64,000 nucleotides of DNA from Bacillota bacterium (GTDB lineage: Bacteria; Bacillota; Clostridia; Oscillospirales; Ethanoligenentaceae), in contig JAEWAE010000011.1 of the NCBI GenBank assembly GCA_023391835.1, positions 14,163 through 78,162 of the forward strand, in the 5' to 3' direction. The notes below the pieces were generated by a model. The model ran no database searches, was not told where the DNA came from, and worked only from the letters and a program-made list of their open reading frames with translations. The position numbers and the translations under genes were made by a program. Of the stretch, positions 43,592 through 53,025 are shown in pieces (within the stretch, counting starts at the first letter, position 1; every line of letters begins with the position of its first letter).

Positions 43592-46500
43592 ATGAAAAAT
43601 TGGCTGGGCAAAATCATAAGCAGACGATTCGCCGGCCGGTCGCTGGCGGCCCTGATGGCTCTCCTGCTGGTCGTCCAGTCGGCGGGGGCCTGTGGTGGGC
43701 GGGTTTCGGCGGCCGCGGCCGATCTGGTGACGAACGGCGGCTTTGAGCAGACCAAGACCACGGCCGACGCCACGATGCATAAGTATTTTAAAGACGGCAT
43801 TGTGCCGACCGGCTGGGAATCGATTTGGGTACCGGTGGCCCCGGCCGATGCGTCGGCCGACCAATTCGATTTCGACACGGCCCAGGCGGCGGAGGGCAAA
43901 CAGTCGCTGCATTACCACGCGACCGAAAAGGCGCGCATCGACATTCTGCAGGTATGCGGCGGTGTGAATCCGGCCAAGTCCTATCTCTTTACCGGCAAGC
44001 TGAAGACCCAAAATGTGGCGGGGGGCTCTGTTTATTTCCGGATTCAGGCGCTGGATGCCGCGAATAAGACCGTGACAGCCTATGGCTCCCAGGTGGTCAA
44101 AAATCTTAGAGGTACATCCGATGGGTGGGTGGAGTGCCCGTTCCTGATTCAGAACCTGCCCTCCAATGTGACACAGATCAAGGTGGAATTATTTATGGAC
44201 AATGTAACAGGGGAATGCTGGGCGGACGACGTGCATTTGACGGAAAATTATTCGCTTTCCTTTGCGCAGAACGCGGTGACGCTGCAGAAAGGGGAGCAGA
44301 GGCAGCTCACGCCGCAGCTTTCCGCCGGTGCCACAATGCCCGCCCTGCAGTGGAGCAGCAGCGATCCCACGGTGGCAGCGGTGGATGCCACGGGTCTTGT
44401 CACCGCCAAATCGGCCGGCACGGCCGTGATCACCGCCAAGGCGGACGATCTGCATCAGGCCGCCTGCAGCGTCGCGATCGACGACCCCGCACTGGTCGCA
44501 CAGTATCTGGATATCGTCCATCGCTGGCAGCAGCGCCTGACCGGCAACGATATTTCCGACACTTCCGACGCGGATTATCAGGCGCTGATGATCCAGGCGG
44601 CGGACGATGCGGAAACCATTTGGCAGAGCATGCACAACACCGGCGACCCGGCGACGCTGTGGGACGATCTGAATCTAACGGTGCAGTATCAAGCCAAAAA
44701 CAGCAACGCGGCTCTGACGGTGGATTTCAACACGGCGTTTTCACGGATCCGTACGATGGCGTACGCCTATGCCGCCAAAGGCAGCCGGCTTTATCATAAT
44801 ACGCAGCTCAAAAACGATATTCTGTTTGCGCTGAGCTGGATGCACACCCATGTCTATAATGAAAGCTACGACACCCACAACAAAATTTACGGCAACTGGT
44901 GGCACTGGTTCATCGGCATACCCAAAGAGCTTGGCTTTACGCTTTTTTTAATGTATGACGACGTGCCCCCCGATCTGATGCAGGAGGAAGTCGCCACTCT
45001 TGACAATTTCAACGAGGACCCGAATTACGTCTATAACGTATATGGCACCAAAAATACCATGACCAGCGCCAACCTGATGGACACCGCCATGGTGGCCGTC
45101 ATGAAGGGTGCGCTGGGGCGGAATCTGCAGGCGCTGGGGCAGGCACGGGCGGCCATCAGCACGGCTCTGCCGTATGTCACGTCGGGAGACGGCTTTTATG
45201 CCGACGGCTCCTGCATCCAACACACCAATCTGGCTTATACGGGCGCATATGGCTCCACGCTGCTCACCGGTATGGAAAATATCCTGTTTTCACTGGATGA
45301 TACGGCGGCGGCCGTGACGGACCCACAGCTTGCGAATGTGTACAGCTGGATACTGAACGGTTATCGGCCTCTTTTTGCCTACGGCGCCATCATGGATATG
45401 GTCAGCGGCCGCAGCGTCGCCAGACCCGCCCGCACGGATATCACTGCCGGACGCTCCATCCTTGTGCCGATCGTGCATCTGGCCGCAACGGCGTCCGAAT
45501 CCCCCAAAGCTGCGATTATGGCCTTCGCCAAGGAGCAGATCGGTTACGGTCTTGCATATTGCGGCAGCTCGTATTACAGCGGTATGTCCGTCAGCGATCT
45601 GGTGGAGGTTAAAAACCTGATGAACGATGCCGCGGTGCCGGCAAATACAGATGCCACCTATTGCAAAGTGTTCGGCTCGATGGATAAAGTCGCGGACCGC
45701 ACCGGCTCCTACACCGTCGGTCTGAGCATGTATTCCAGCCGCACCGGCAGTTTCGAATTCGGCAACGGTGAGAACCTCAAGGGCTGGGACACCGCAAACG
45801 GCGCACTGTCTCTTTATACCGGGGATCAGTCACAGTATACCGACAGCTACTGGCCTACGGTCGACCCCACCCGGTTGGCGGGAACGACCACGGATCACAT
45901 CGAGGGCACCATTTCCACCACATGGAATGCGCATGTCAGCGACCGCAGCTTTGTGGGCGGCTCATCCGCGCTGGGCAAATACGGCAGCGCCGTGATGGAT
46001 TTTGCCGAAGAAAACAGCTCGCTGTCGGCGCTCAAGTCGTGGTTTTTCTTCGGCGACCAAATCGTTTGCCTGGGCGCCGGCATTCAGTCGGATGAGGACC
46101 GGGACACCGAAACCATCGTGGAAAACCGGAAAATCCGGGATACCGGCGACAATCAGCTCCTGCTCAATGGGGAGGCATTTACCGGTCAGAGCGCCGGTGT
46201 ATCGGATGTAAAATGGGCCTATCTGGACGGCAATACGGGCAAAGACTCCATTGGCTATTACTTCCCGACAGCCACTTCCCTGAACGTACTGCGGGAGGCG
46301 CGGACCGGCAGCTGGGCCGATATCAACAGCACGATTGCCGCGGGCACAGCCCAGGCAGCCCCCATCACTAAAAACTATGTAAGCCTGGCCGTCGATCACG
46401 GCAGTCATCCCAGTGGGGCCGCTTACAGCTATGTGCTGCTGCCCAACCGTTCCGCCGAGCAGGTAAAATCCTACGCTCAAAACCCCGATATCACCATTTT

Positions 46501-48175
46501 GAGCAACACTTCGGCGGTGCAGGCGGTGTATGACAAAAGCGAAGGCGTGACAGGAATAAATTCCCATTCGCCGGCGACTGTTGACAACGTGACGGCTGTC
46601 AACCCGCTTTCTCTTACCATGGCGGAACAAAACGGGCAGATCGCCATAGGCGTTTCCGACCCCAGTCAGCAGAGCGACACGGTCTCGTTCACCCTCAAAG
46701 GCGGGTATTCCGTGGTTTCGACGGATTCAACCGTTTCGGCCCAACCGGCGGACGACGGCCTTACCGTTACGGTCCGTACCAAGGGCACGGCGGGAGCCAG
46801 CCAGAGCCTTGTGATTTCCCGGCTGGCCGCCCAGGTGACGGGGGTTTCCGTCACCCCCGGCTCTGTCGCACTCGGGCATGGCAATACACAGGCATTCACC
46901 GCGGATGTCACCGGTATCAATCTGGACGCGGCATCCTCCGGGGTCGCCTGGAGCGTCGCGGGCAATCAAAGCAGCGGCACCGCGATCGACAGCGATGGCC
47001 GGCTGACCGTGGCATCGGATGAATCCGCCGCCGCCCTCACCGTCACGGCCACTTCCATCTGCGACAATTCGAAATACGCGCTGGCTACCGTGGCCATCCG
47101 TACCGGCGACCAGACCGGTTTCACTTTTCCGGATCCAAGCATCCCCAAAGCTGTGGGCGACGCAGACTTTACCGTTTCCGCCTCCGGCGGGCAGGGAAAC
47201 GGTGCCGTCCATTATGCAGTGACAAGCGGCGGCGACGTCATCTCTTTATGCGGAAACCGGGTATCCGTTAAGAAAGCGGGGACTGCCGTCGTCATGGCCA
47301 CTAAAGCGGCGGACGGCAGCTTCCGCGAAACGACGGCCGCTCTCACCATCCGGGTCGGCAAGGGGACGCCCCTGATCACGGAGACACCCGCGGCCTCGCA
47401 GATTGCGGTTACCGGCCTACTGTCCGATACTCCGCTTTCCGGCGGCTCGGCCAGTGTGGCAGGCACCTTTGCGTGGACCAATCCCGCTGTGAAGGTGAGT
47501 GCACCCGGCGGGTACTCCGTGACTTTCCTCCCCACGGATACGGACGATTATACCCCCGTCACCTGCACGGTGCCGGTGACGGTCTGCAAGCAGATTACCA
47601 ACACGACGACCGGCGTGCTTGCTGACATGAGCGGCTGCGTGCTGCCGGATGATGTGACAGCCGTCACGCTGGCCGATTTGCCGCAGACGGAGGACAGCGC
47701 CGCCTACTCCGCGGTCGTTCAACTGGTTAATGGTGATCAAAGCCGCAGCAGCCTGAAAAAGCTGACCGTGTATAATCTCCGGCTTCTCGATCAGGCCGGC
47801 CGCTCAGTCGACGGCTTCACCGGTAAAGTCCAGGTGAAAATCCCCATTCCCCAAGGCGTGAGCGGCGACCTGCATGTTTTCTGGTACGATCCGTCTGCCG
47901 GCCGGCTTACGGATATGGGTGCGACGCAGCAGGGCGAGTACCTGGTGTTTGATACGACGCATTTCAGCTATTACGCGGTGGCGGAACTTGACGCCGCCCC
48001 GCACTCTTTGGGCAGCGGCTCTGACGGCTCGCCCTCCCCGTCGATTCCGAATCCGAAGACGGGCTCGAAAAGGTGGCCGTTTATTCCGCTGGCCGTATTG
48101 GGCGGGATGGTGGCAGCCGGAGCCATCGGTATGAGGCGATGGGCAAAATACGGGATCAGGCGGAAATCCAAATAG
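43592..48175 (+). CDS. Cell-wall-anchored polysaccharide lyase family 8 enzyme
   Basis: A 1527-residue surface enzyme. A signal peptide occupies residues about 1-40, then a CBM-like jelly roll (about 48-225) and a Big_2 immunoglobulin-like domain (about 226-300, LQKGEQRQL to AVITAKA). The PL8 alpha/alpha toroid follows (about 305-660), with its beta-sandwich domains to about 1080 and further Ig-like repeats. The catalytic triad of hyaluronate lyase is intact: Asn494, His544 and Tyr553, with exactly the spacing of pneumococcal Asn349-His399-Tyr408. The C-terminus has NPKTG, a hydrophobic segment and a basic tail, a sortase sorting signal. PL8 enzymes eliminate hyaluronan, chondroitin or xanthan; which one is not decided. 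Its position after importer C suggests release of unsaturated oligosaccharides for that importer. Confidence 0.9.
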   Translation: MKNWLGKIISRRFAGRSLAALMALLLVVQSAGACGGRVSAAAADLVTNGGFEQTKTTADATMHKYFKDGIVPTGWESIWVPVAPADASADQFDFDTAQAAEGKQSLHYHATEKARIDILQVCGGVNPAKSYLFTGKLKTQNVAGGSVYFRIQALDAANKTVTAYGSQVVKNLRGTSDGWVECPFLIQNLPSNVTQIKVELFMDNVTGECWADDVHLTENYSLSFAQNAVTLQKGEQRQLTPQLSAGATMPALQWSSSDPTVAAVDATGLVTAKSAGTAVITAKADDLHQAACSVAIDDPALVAQYLDIVHRWQQRLTGNDISDTSDADYQALMIQAADDAETIWQSMHNTGDPATLWDDLNLTVQYQAKNSNAALTVDFNTAFSRIRTMAYAYAAKGSRLYHNTQLKNDILFALSWMHTHVYNESYDTHNKIYGNWWHWFIGIPKELGFTLFLMYDDVPPDLMQEEVATLDNFNEDPNYVYNVYGTKNTMTSANLMDTAMVAVMKGALGRNLQALGQARAAISTALPYVTSGDGFYADGSCIQHTNLAYTGAYGSTLLTGMENILFSLDDTAAAVTDPQLANVYSWILNGYRPLFAYGAIMDMVSGRSVARPARTDITAGRSILVPIVHLAATASESPKAAIMAFAKEQIGYGLAYCGSSYYSGMSVSDLVEVKNLMNDAAVPANTDATYCKVFGSMDKVADRTGSYTVGLSMYSSRTGSFEFGNGENLKGWDTANGALSLYTGDQSQYTDSYWPTVDPTRLAGTTTDHIEGTISTTWNAHVSDRSFVGGSSALGKYGSAVMDFAEENSSLSALKSWFFFGDQIVCLGAGIQSDEDRDTETIVENRKIRDTGDNQLLLNGEAFTGQSAGVSDVKWAYLDGNTGKDSIGYYFPTATSLNVLREARTGSWADINSTIAAGTAQAAPITKNYVSLAVDHGSHPSGAAYSYVLLPNRSAEQVKSYAQNPDITILSNTSAVQAVYDKSEGVTGINSHSPATVDNVTAVNPLSLTMAEQNGQIAIGVSDPSQQSDTVSFTLKGGYSVVSTDSTVSAQPADDGLTVTVRTKGTAGASQSLVISRLAAQVTGVSVTPGSVALGHGNTQAFTADVTGINLDAASSGVAWSVAGNQSSGTAIDSDGRLTVASDESAAALTVTATSICDNSKYALATVAIRTGDQTGFTFPDPSIPKAVGDADFTVSASGGQGNGAVHYAVTSGGDVISLCGNRVSVKKAGTAVVMATKAADGSFRETTAALTIRVGKGTPLITETPAASQIAVTGLLSDTPLSGGSASVAGTFAWTNPAVKVSAPGGYSVTFLPTDTDDYTPVTCTVPVTVCKQITNTTTGVLADMSGCVLPDDVTAVTLADLPQTEDSAAYSAVVQLVNGDQSRSSLKKLTVYNLRLLDQAGRSVDGFTGKVQVKIPIPQGVSGDLHVFWYDPSAGRLTDMGATQQGEYLVFDTTHFSYYAVAELDAAPHSLGSGSDGSPSPSIPNPKTGSKRWPFIPLAVLGGMVAAGAIGMRRWAKYGIRRKSK

Positions 48176-48210
48176 TCACTGGGCGGCTGGATTTCAAACG
48201 GTGATGGATA

Positions 48211-48256
48211 GGGCTATTACCAACGCAATGAATGCGGTGGCAATAGCCTTTTTTGT
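48211..48256 (+). terminator. Rho-independent terminator of the PL8 gene
   Basis: GGCTATT(A)CCA(A)CGC pairs with GCG(G)TGG(C)AATAGCC, followed by six T residues, 36 bases after the stop codon. Confidence 0.75.
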
Positions 48257-48425
48257 TTTGCGTTAGGATATATGTATGCAGGTATCTGTGCCAGTTACAT
48301 AGCAAGCCACCCCATAGGACGGTTACAATACCGCACTACAGGGTGGGAATACGTTGTTACAAAACCGGAGCTGAGATCGGCTAGATTTTTTCTGAAAATC
48401 AATCAATACAGGTCAACTATCGGCG

Positions 48426-48764
48426 TCAGATAGCGCCTTCTCCGCTTTCGCCGGTGCGGATGCGGATGACGTCCTCGGCGTCGAATACAAATATTTTTCC
48501 GTCGCCGATGGCCCCGGTCTTGGCGGTTTCCGAAATCAGCTTAATGAGCTCTGGTGCGGTGCTGTCGGCGCACACGACTTCGACCTTGATCTTGGGCAGC
48601 AGCGTCAGATCCACGACGGAGCCACGATAGGTGCTGAGCTTGCCCTTCTGGTTGCCGCATCCCATTACTTGGGTTATGGTAAGACCTTTTACGTCGTGCT
48701 TGTTCAGCGCATCCTTCACAACCTCCAAACGCTCGGGCCTGATGATCGCTTCAATTTTTTTCAT
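48426..48764 (-). CDS. glnB: Nitrogen regulatory protein PII
   Basis: A 112-residue PII protein of normal length. It begins MKKIEAIIRPERLE and ends with GDGKIFVFDAEDVIRIRTGESGEGAI in outline (the two PROSITE-type PII signatures are visible as YRGSVVD and GDGKIFV). Tyr51, the uridylylation site of proteobacterial PII, is Val here, so control is by ATP/ADP/2-oxoglutarate binding only. The ribosome binding site is AAAGGAG. It is the last gene of the operon with Amt, to which such proteins bind in order to block ammonium entry when nitrogen is sufficient. Confidence 0.93.
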   Translation of the reverse strand: MKKIEAIIRPERLEVVKDALNKHDVKGLTITQVMGCGNQKGKLSTYRGSVVDLTLLPKIKVEVVCADSTAPELIKLISETAKTGAIGDGKIFVFDAEDVIRIRTGESGEGAI

Positions 48765-48914
48765 AGCAACTGCTTGCTCCTTTCAAAAGAAACCCCAAGT
48801 TTCATAAGACTACCTTGAGAGATTGCCATTCTGCGGGGGCTATCCGCGTGGCCGGTGGTATAACAGCCGCAGCCGACAGAAGAAACGCTCCAAACGGAAT
48901 TAAACACTGGTAGC

Positions 48915-49958
48915 TTATACATGGAATAGCACGACATAGTAGCCGGCAAGCATGGCAGCCCCCACCGGGAGGCCAAATATCGCCCAATCCCTCATGCTGA
49001 TTTTAAGTTTGCCCGCCGTCACGATATTGGGAATGTTGCCGGTGACCATCATACCGCCGCTCACAAGCAGACTGATGAGGATCGTCGTAATTTTGGCGTT
49101 GTCCATAGAGGGGCTGATTTCGGCGGCTGCCAGCGTGGCGTTATCCAAGATGGCGGAAACGGTGTTCGCCGCATAAAGCAGATTGTCGTTCCAATGGATG
49201 ATGTAGGTATCGATGACGGGCTTGAACGCGTCGCCGAGCAGCATCAGAGACATGACAAACAAAAAGATTTTCCCGGTGCGCAGGCTGATAGTCTTGAAAT
49301 CTTCCCGTTCGGGGATGATCTCCATCCCTTCGTTATATTTGGCGCGCCAATTGTTGTCGGCGAAAAACATGCTGAACAGGCCGAGCAATAGAACGCCGAC
49401 AACGATCGCAATGCCGAGAAGACGAAGCATGAAGAAAAAATCCTGATGCAGCTTGGAGGTGACGATGGTGGAAAGCGGTTCGCCGATGGGAGTGAGAACT
49501 GCGCCAAGCCCGATGGAAAAGCACGCCACAATGCTTACGTGCACCTGATCCTTGCGGCTGAGCGGCAGAATGGAAACCATTTCAACGAGCAACAGGGAGG
49601 CGATGATCGCGGTGATAACGCTCGAAAGCAGACCCAGCAGCACAACAAGCAGAAAAACAACTAGCTTAAGCGGCAGGCATCCGAGCAGAAAATCCACAAA
49701 CCGCTTGACCTGGCTTTCCAGCAGGCGGAACAACAGGCTAACTACGAAGACGGCCGCCGTAATTATGTAGAGAAAATGATCGGTGAAGATGGCCGCGAGA
49801 TTGGCCGCCGTCAGCACATGGGAAACGAGCGCGGCGATCACGCCCATGGCCATAAGAAACAGTTCGATGTTATTCTCAATTGGTTTTACAAATAACGGCA
49901 GAATTGCAATCAGCGCAAAAATCACGATCAGTGCAAGAAGCAATGAACCACCTTCCAT
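48915..49958 (-). CDS. DUF1646-family membrane transporter
   Basis: A 347-residue membrane protein with about ten helices, resembling the DUF1646 group (putative cation or citrate-type transporters in the ion transporter superfamily). Family-like segments are LTPIGEPLSTI in the first half and ILDNATLAAAEISPSM in the second. No close function is established. It lies between amt and the PII gene with short gaps (52 and 150 bases), which suggests a link to nitrogen status or charge balance for ammonium uptake. The ATG at 49958 has no clear site; an in-frame TTG 15 bases further in follows GGAAGGTGG and is an alternative start. Confidence 0.8.
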   Translation of the reverse strand: MEGGSLLLALIVIFALIAILPLFVKPIENNIELFLMAMGVIAALVSHVLTAANLAAIFTDHFLYIITAAVFVVSLLFRLLESQVKRFVDFLLGCLPLKLVVFLLVVLLGLLSSVITAIIASLLLVEMVSILPLSRKDQVHVSIVACFSIGLGAVLTPIGEPLSTIVTSKLHQDFFFMLRLLGIAIVVGVLLLGLFSMFFADNNWRAKYNEGMEIIPEREDFKTISLRTGKIFLFVMSLMLLGDAFKPVIDTYIIHWNDNLLYAANTVSAILDNATLAAAEISPSMDNAKITTILISLLVSGGMMVTGNIPNIVTAGKLKISMRDWAIFGLPVGAAMLAGYYVVLFHV

Positions 49959-50010
49959 TTGCTGCAGAGTTTCAGCCGTTTTAGGCGAGGGATGCCATAT
50001 ACGGAACGCG

Positions 50011-51588
50011 TCAATGGACTTTCATTCGGAACAGATACTTGACCTTTTTGAGATTCTCCACAGGCGCATCGTCGGGAGATACATAGTCGAGCTCCGGCGA
50101 TTTGACAAGCTGGTAATCCGGATGACCGTAGGCGCCCATCTCGTCAAGATCGAGACCTTCCAGCTCCACTTCAGGCGAAACGCGCAGCCCCCAAACCTTA
50201 TCGAGAAACTTGAACCACAGGAAGGCACCGCCGAGACCGTAGACCAGCAGCACGCCGACGCTGATGAGCTGAGCGAGAAATTGCTTGGGGTCGCCGTAAA
50301 ACAGACCCTTAACGCCGCCTGCAACGCCGTTATAGCCGTCGCCGTAGGTACCGTCCGCGAATAGGCCGGTGGCGATGACGCCCCAAAGACCGTTGCAGAA
50401 GTGGACGGAGATCGCGCCGACGGGGTCGTCGATTTTAAACTTGTGTTCCACGGTGGGCACCGCGACGCACACGATAATGCCGGCCACAAGGCCGATGACG
50501 AACGACCAGCCGGCATTGGTAAAGCCGCAGGGCGCCGTAATGGCCACAAGGCCGGCCAACGCGCCGTTGGCCGTCATGGATGGGTCAGGCTTGCCGTATT
50601 TGATCCACCAGTAGAAGATCGCCGTGCAGCCGCCCACGGCTCCCGCAATCATGGTGTTGGTGGCCGCGATGGCGATACGGAAATCGGAACCGGAGAAGGT
50701 GCCGCCGGCGTTGAACGAGAACCAGCAGAAGAACAGGATGATGGTGCCGACGATGGCGACCGGGATGTCATGGCCGGGGAATGCGCGCGAGGTGCCGTCC
50801 TTTTTGAATTTGCCGATACGGGGGCCGATGACGGCGGCACCCGCCACGGCGAGCACGCCGCCCATGCTATGTACGACGCCGGAGCCTGCAAAGTCCACCG
50901 CGCCGTGGCCGAGGCCGAAGTTTGTGCCCAACGTGGCCAGCCAGCCGCCGCCCCACACCCAGTTGCCGTAAAGCGGGTAGAAGATCATGGAGATAAAGAA
51001 GGAGGTGATCACAATGGCGGAATACTTGACGCGCTCGGCCATAGCACCCGTCGGGATGGTGACGGTGGTGTCCATGAACACCATCTGGAAGAAGAACATC
51101 GTGTAAATGCCTGCGTCATAGGTGCCGCCCGAAGAGAGCAGAAAGCCATGTGTACCGAAAATGCCGCCAAAGCCGGGGATGGCGACCTCGGAATTCAGGG
51201 CCGCCGTCCCGCCGAGTTGGGCAATGCTCCCGACGCCGCCCATCTGCAGGGCAAAACCGGTTAGGAAGTAACCCACGGTACCCACAAGAAAGACCATGAA
51301 GTTCATGGTAATGGTGTGTGCCGCATTTTTGGCACGGCAGAAGCCGGTTTCCACCATAGCGAAGCCGCACTGGAAGAAAAAAACCATGAAGCCGGTGATG
51401 AGGGTCCATACGAAGTTGACGCCAAGCTGAGCTTTCGCGGCGGTCTGTCCTGCGTCAAACCCCTTAGTTTTGGTGAGCGCGTCGGCGTAGCTTGTACCGG
51501 AGGGGTCTGCCGTCGCCACCACGGTAAACATAGCCGCAAGCACTGCCATTAAGAAGAGGACTCTGAGGATTCTGTTTTGCTTTTTCAT
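50011..51588 (-). CDS. amt: Ammonium transporter Amt
   Basis: A 525-residue Amt/MEP/Rh-family channel, longer than usual. It has an N-terminal hydrophobic signal segment followed by the 11-helix core. Recognisable parts are FFFQCGFAMVETGFCRAKN, VVHSMGG (pore histidine region), FGSFN-equivalent FCWFSFNAGGTFSGSD and the second pore histidine in AISVHFCNGLWG. The C-terminal cytoplasmic tail is long (about 55 residues) and acidic, suitable for PII interaction. The start follows GGAGGTATCAGA. It is in one minus-strand unit with a small membrane protein upstream and DUF1646 and PII downstream. Confidence 0.93.
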   Translation of the reverse strand: MKKQNRILRVLFLMAVLAAMFTVVATADPSGTSYADALTKTKGFDAGQTAAKAQLGVNFVWTLITGFMVFFFQCGFAMVETGFCRAKNAAHTITMNFMVFLVGTVGYFLTGFALQMGGVGSIAQLGGTAALNSEVAIPGFGGIFGTHGFLLSSGGTYDAGIYTMFFFQMVFMDTTVTIPTGAMAERVKYSAIVITSFFISMIFYPLYGNWVWGGGWLATLGTNFGLGHGAVDFAGSGVVHSMGGVLAVAGAAVIGPRIGKFKKDGTSRAFPGHDIPVAIVGTIILFFCWFSFNAGGTFSGSDFRIAIAATNTMIAGAVGGCTAIFYWWIKYGKPDPSMTANGALAGLVAITAPCGFTNAGWSFVIGLVAGIIVCVAVPTVEHKFKIDDPVGAISVHFCNGLWGVIATGLFADGTYGDGYNGVAGGVKGLFYGDPKQFLAQLISVGVLLVYGLGGAFLWFKFLDKVWGLRVSPEVELEGLDLDEMGAYGHPDYQLVKSPELDYVSPDDAPVENLKKVKYLFRMKVH

Positions 51589-51627
51589 TCTGATACCTCC
51601 ACTCCTTATTCAAACAGGCAAACAGGT

Positions 51628-51954
51628 TTACCTGTTTTTGGATTTTCTTTGGGGCTTCGCATCTTTCTCGCGTCTGAAATTGCCCCATGAAAAGCGGGCG
51701 TCTGCACTGAGCAGCTCCGGCCGCAGCCGGTTCACAGAGACGAAGCTCCGCATTCCGAAATAAGCGACCATGAGCCCCAAGATGAGTCCCGGCATATCGA
51801 CGCCGAACAATTTGAACGTGATGCCGGCGAACATACTGTAGACGCCGAAAAGTACGCCGGAGAGCATGATGGCACAGGCAAGCGAATAAAGCCCGACAAG
51901 GATCAACAGCTTCTGCTTTTTCGCGGTATCCACGGGTTGGGACAGGGCCTTCAT
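51628..51954 (-). CDS. Small two-helix membrane protein of the amt operon
   Basis: A 108-residue protein with two hydrophobic helices (LLILVGLYSLACAIMLSGVL and MPGLILGLMVAYFGMRSF) and a basic C-terminal tail. I recognise no family. The start at ATG 51954 is favoured because AAAGGA lies about 11 bases upstream, whereas an ATG 12 bases earlier abuts that site. It is the first gene of the operon and ends 39 bases before amt. Its place suggests a membrane accessory of ammonium uptake. Confidence 0.65.
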   Translation of the reverse strand: MKALSQPVDTAKKQKLLILVGLYSLACAIMLSGVLFGVYSMFAGITFKLFGVDMPGLILGLMVAYFGMRSFVSVNRLRPELLSADARFSWGNFRREKDAKPQRKSKNR

Positions 51955-52043
51955 GGGTTCGACCATCCTTTCAAAATAATCTGGTATGCTATGGCTGAAA
52001 TTAGTGCCGGGCGGCAGAGGCCGCACCGCTCCAAAGGTAAATA

Positions 52044-52079
52044 CAAAGGCGCCGACTGGTTTCCCAGGCGGCGCCTTTG
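52044..52079 (-). promoter_or_regulatory. Hairpin with GAAA tetraloop in the leader of the amt operon
   Basis: In the minus-strand transcript, CAAAGGCGCCG pairs with CGGCGCCTTTG, then one C/U mismatch, then CTGG/CCAG closing a GAAA tetraloop. It lies about 35-70 bases after the predicted transcription start and about 90 bases before the first gene. It is followed by TATTTACC, a poor T-run. It may be an attenuator or a stabilising leader stem. Confidence 0.55.
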
Positions 52080-53025
52080 CCCTGCCTGTGCAGCACTTCT
52101 TTGACCTTATGTGAATTACTATATCACTGATCTTGCAAAATTGCAACTGCTCAATTGATAAAATTTCAAAAGGAAATACCAGGTATGCAGTGAAAACCAA
52201 GGTTGTGCTTCCAAAATATCGATGCGATAGCAAAAGTATTGTACTATCATATTGTGAAATTATGATAAAGCAAAAGAAAAGCAACGATATAAGGGCACAA
52301 TATCATCGCAAATCGACTATAAAACCATTTTTCCATATAACATGAGACTTTCACCGATTACATTTAACCATACTTTGCATGGCCATCGAAGTGATTCTCT
52401 TGGAACAAACGCCGATCTATTCCGGCGCACAGCTCATTTATGTCGCGGACATGAATATGGAAAATATATATTATTCACTATAGGCATGCCCCGTGGATGA
52501 TCTTCACTGGCAATTCAGCGCTCAATACGTACTTATGCGGTGTTGCCCTAGCACTATTGATGACACAGGAATCGTCTCTTTCGATTAAATATCAACGGTA
52601 TACCTCTGTATAAGTTGCTTTGCAACTCTAAAAGAACAGCCTTACAGCCTATTCGGGCCATAAGGCTACTTTTGTCTCCCGACAATTGGATTGAGAGATT
52701 GATTGGTGGAGGCGAGCCGTACCAGACTGCATCCAAAAACGCACCTGCTTGGTTATTTTTTAAGCAAAGGGTTACAAAAATATGGCGCATCGAATTGTGT
52801 AACTATCGCCATAAATAATTCAGACTAAGTCATATGCATTACTTGGCCGGAGTTTTTAGGAAAGCTCCCATCCTGAATTCACGTAGCACGCAGGAGTATG
52901 GAAGTGGCTGCTACTAAACTCACCACATATTTGAGAGCGCTGTAAGCACAACTCCGTCACCAATTAACTCTCTAAAGGTGACGAAGTTTCTTAACGCTTA
53001 CAAAATGCTAATAATGTTAACTCCT
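52080..53025. other. AT-rich region without intact genes
   Basis: About 950 bases, visibly AT-richer than the rest. The first 70 bases hold the amt operon promoter. The remainder shows no intact gene. There is a short frame at 52380-52481 (begins MAIEVILLEQTPIYSG), and there are small hairpins GTTGCTTTGCAAC (near 52613-52626) and AGCCTTA/TAAGGCT (52637-52665). It ends at the truncated amidohydrolase copy. It reads as a graveyard of insertion or deletion events. Confidence 0.5.
52118..52146 (-). promoter_or_regulatory. Candidate promoter of the amt operon
   Basis: On the minus strand TTGCAA (52146-52141) and TATAGT (52123-52118) are 17 bases apart. The expected leader is about 155 bases and includes the tetraloop hairpin. 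Confidence 0.6.

Noticed and set aside
52044..52079. ANTAR-type antitermination element in the amt leader
   Set aside because: Such elements need two stems with hexanucleotide loops having A1 and G4. The loop here is a GAAA tetraloop and no second matching stem was found.
52554..52790. Minus-strand 78-codon frame in the AT-rich scar
   Set aside because: No ribosome binding site and no recognisable domain; probably chance or debris.
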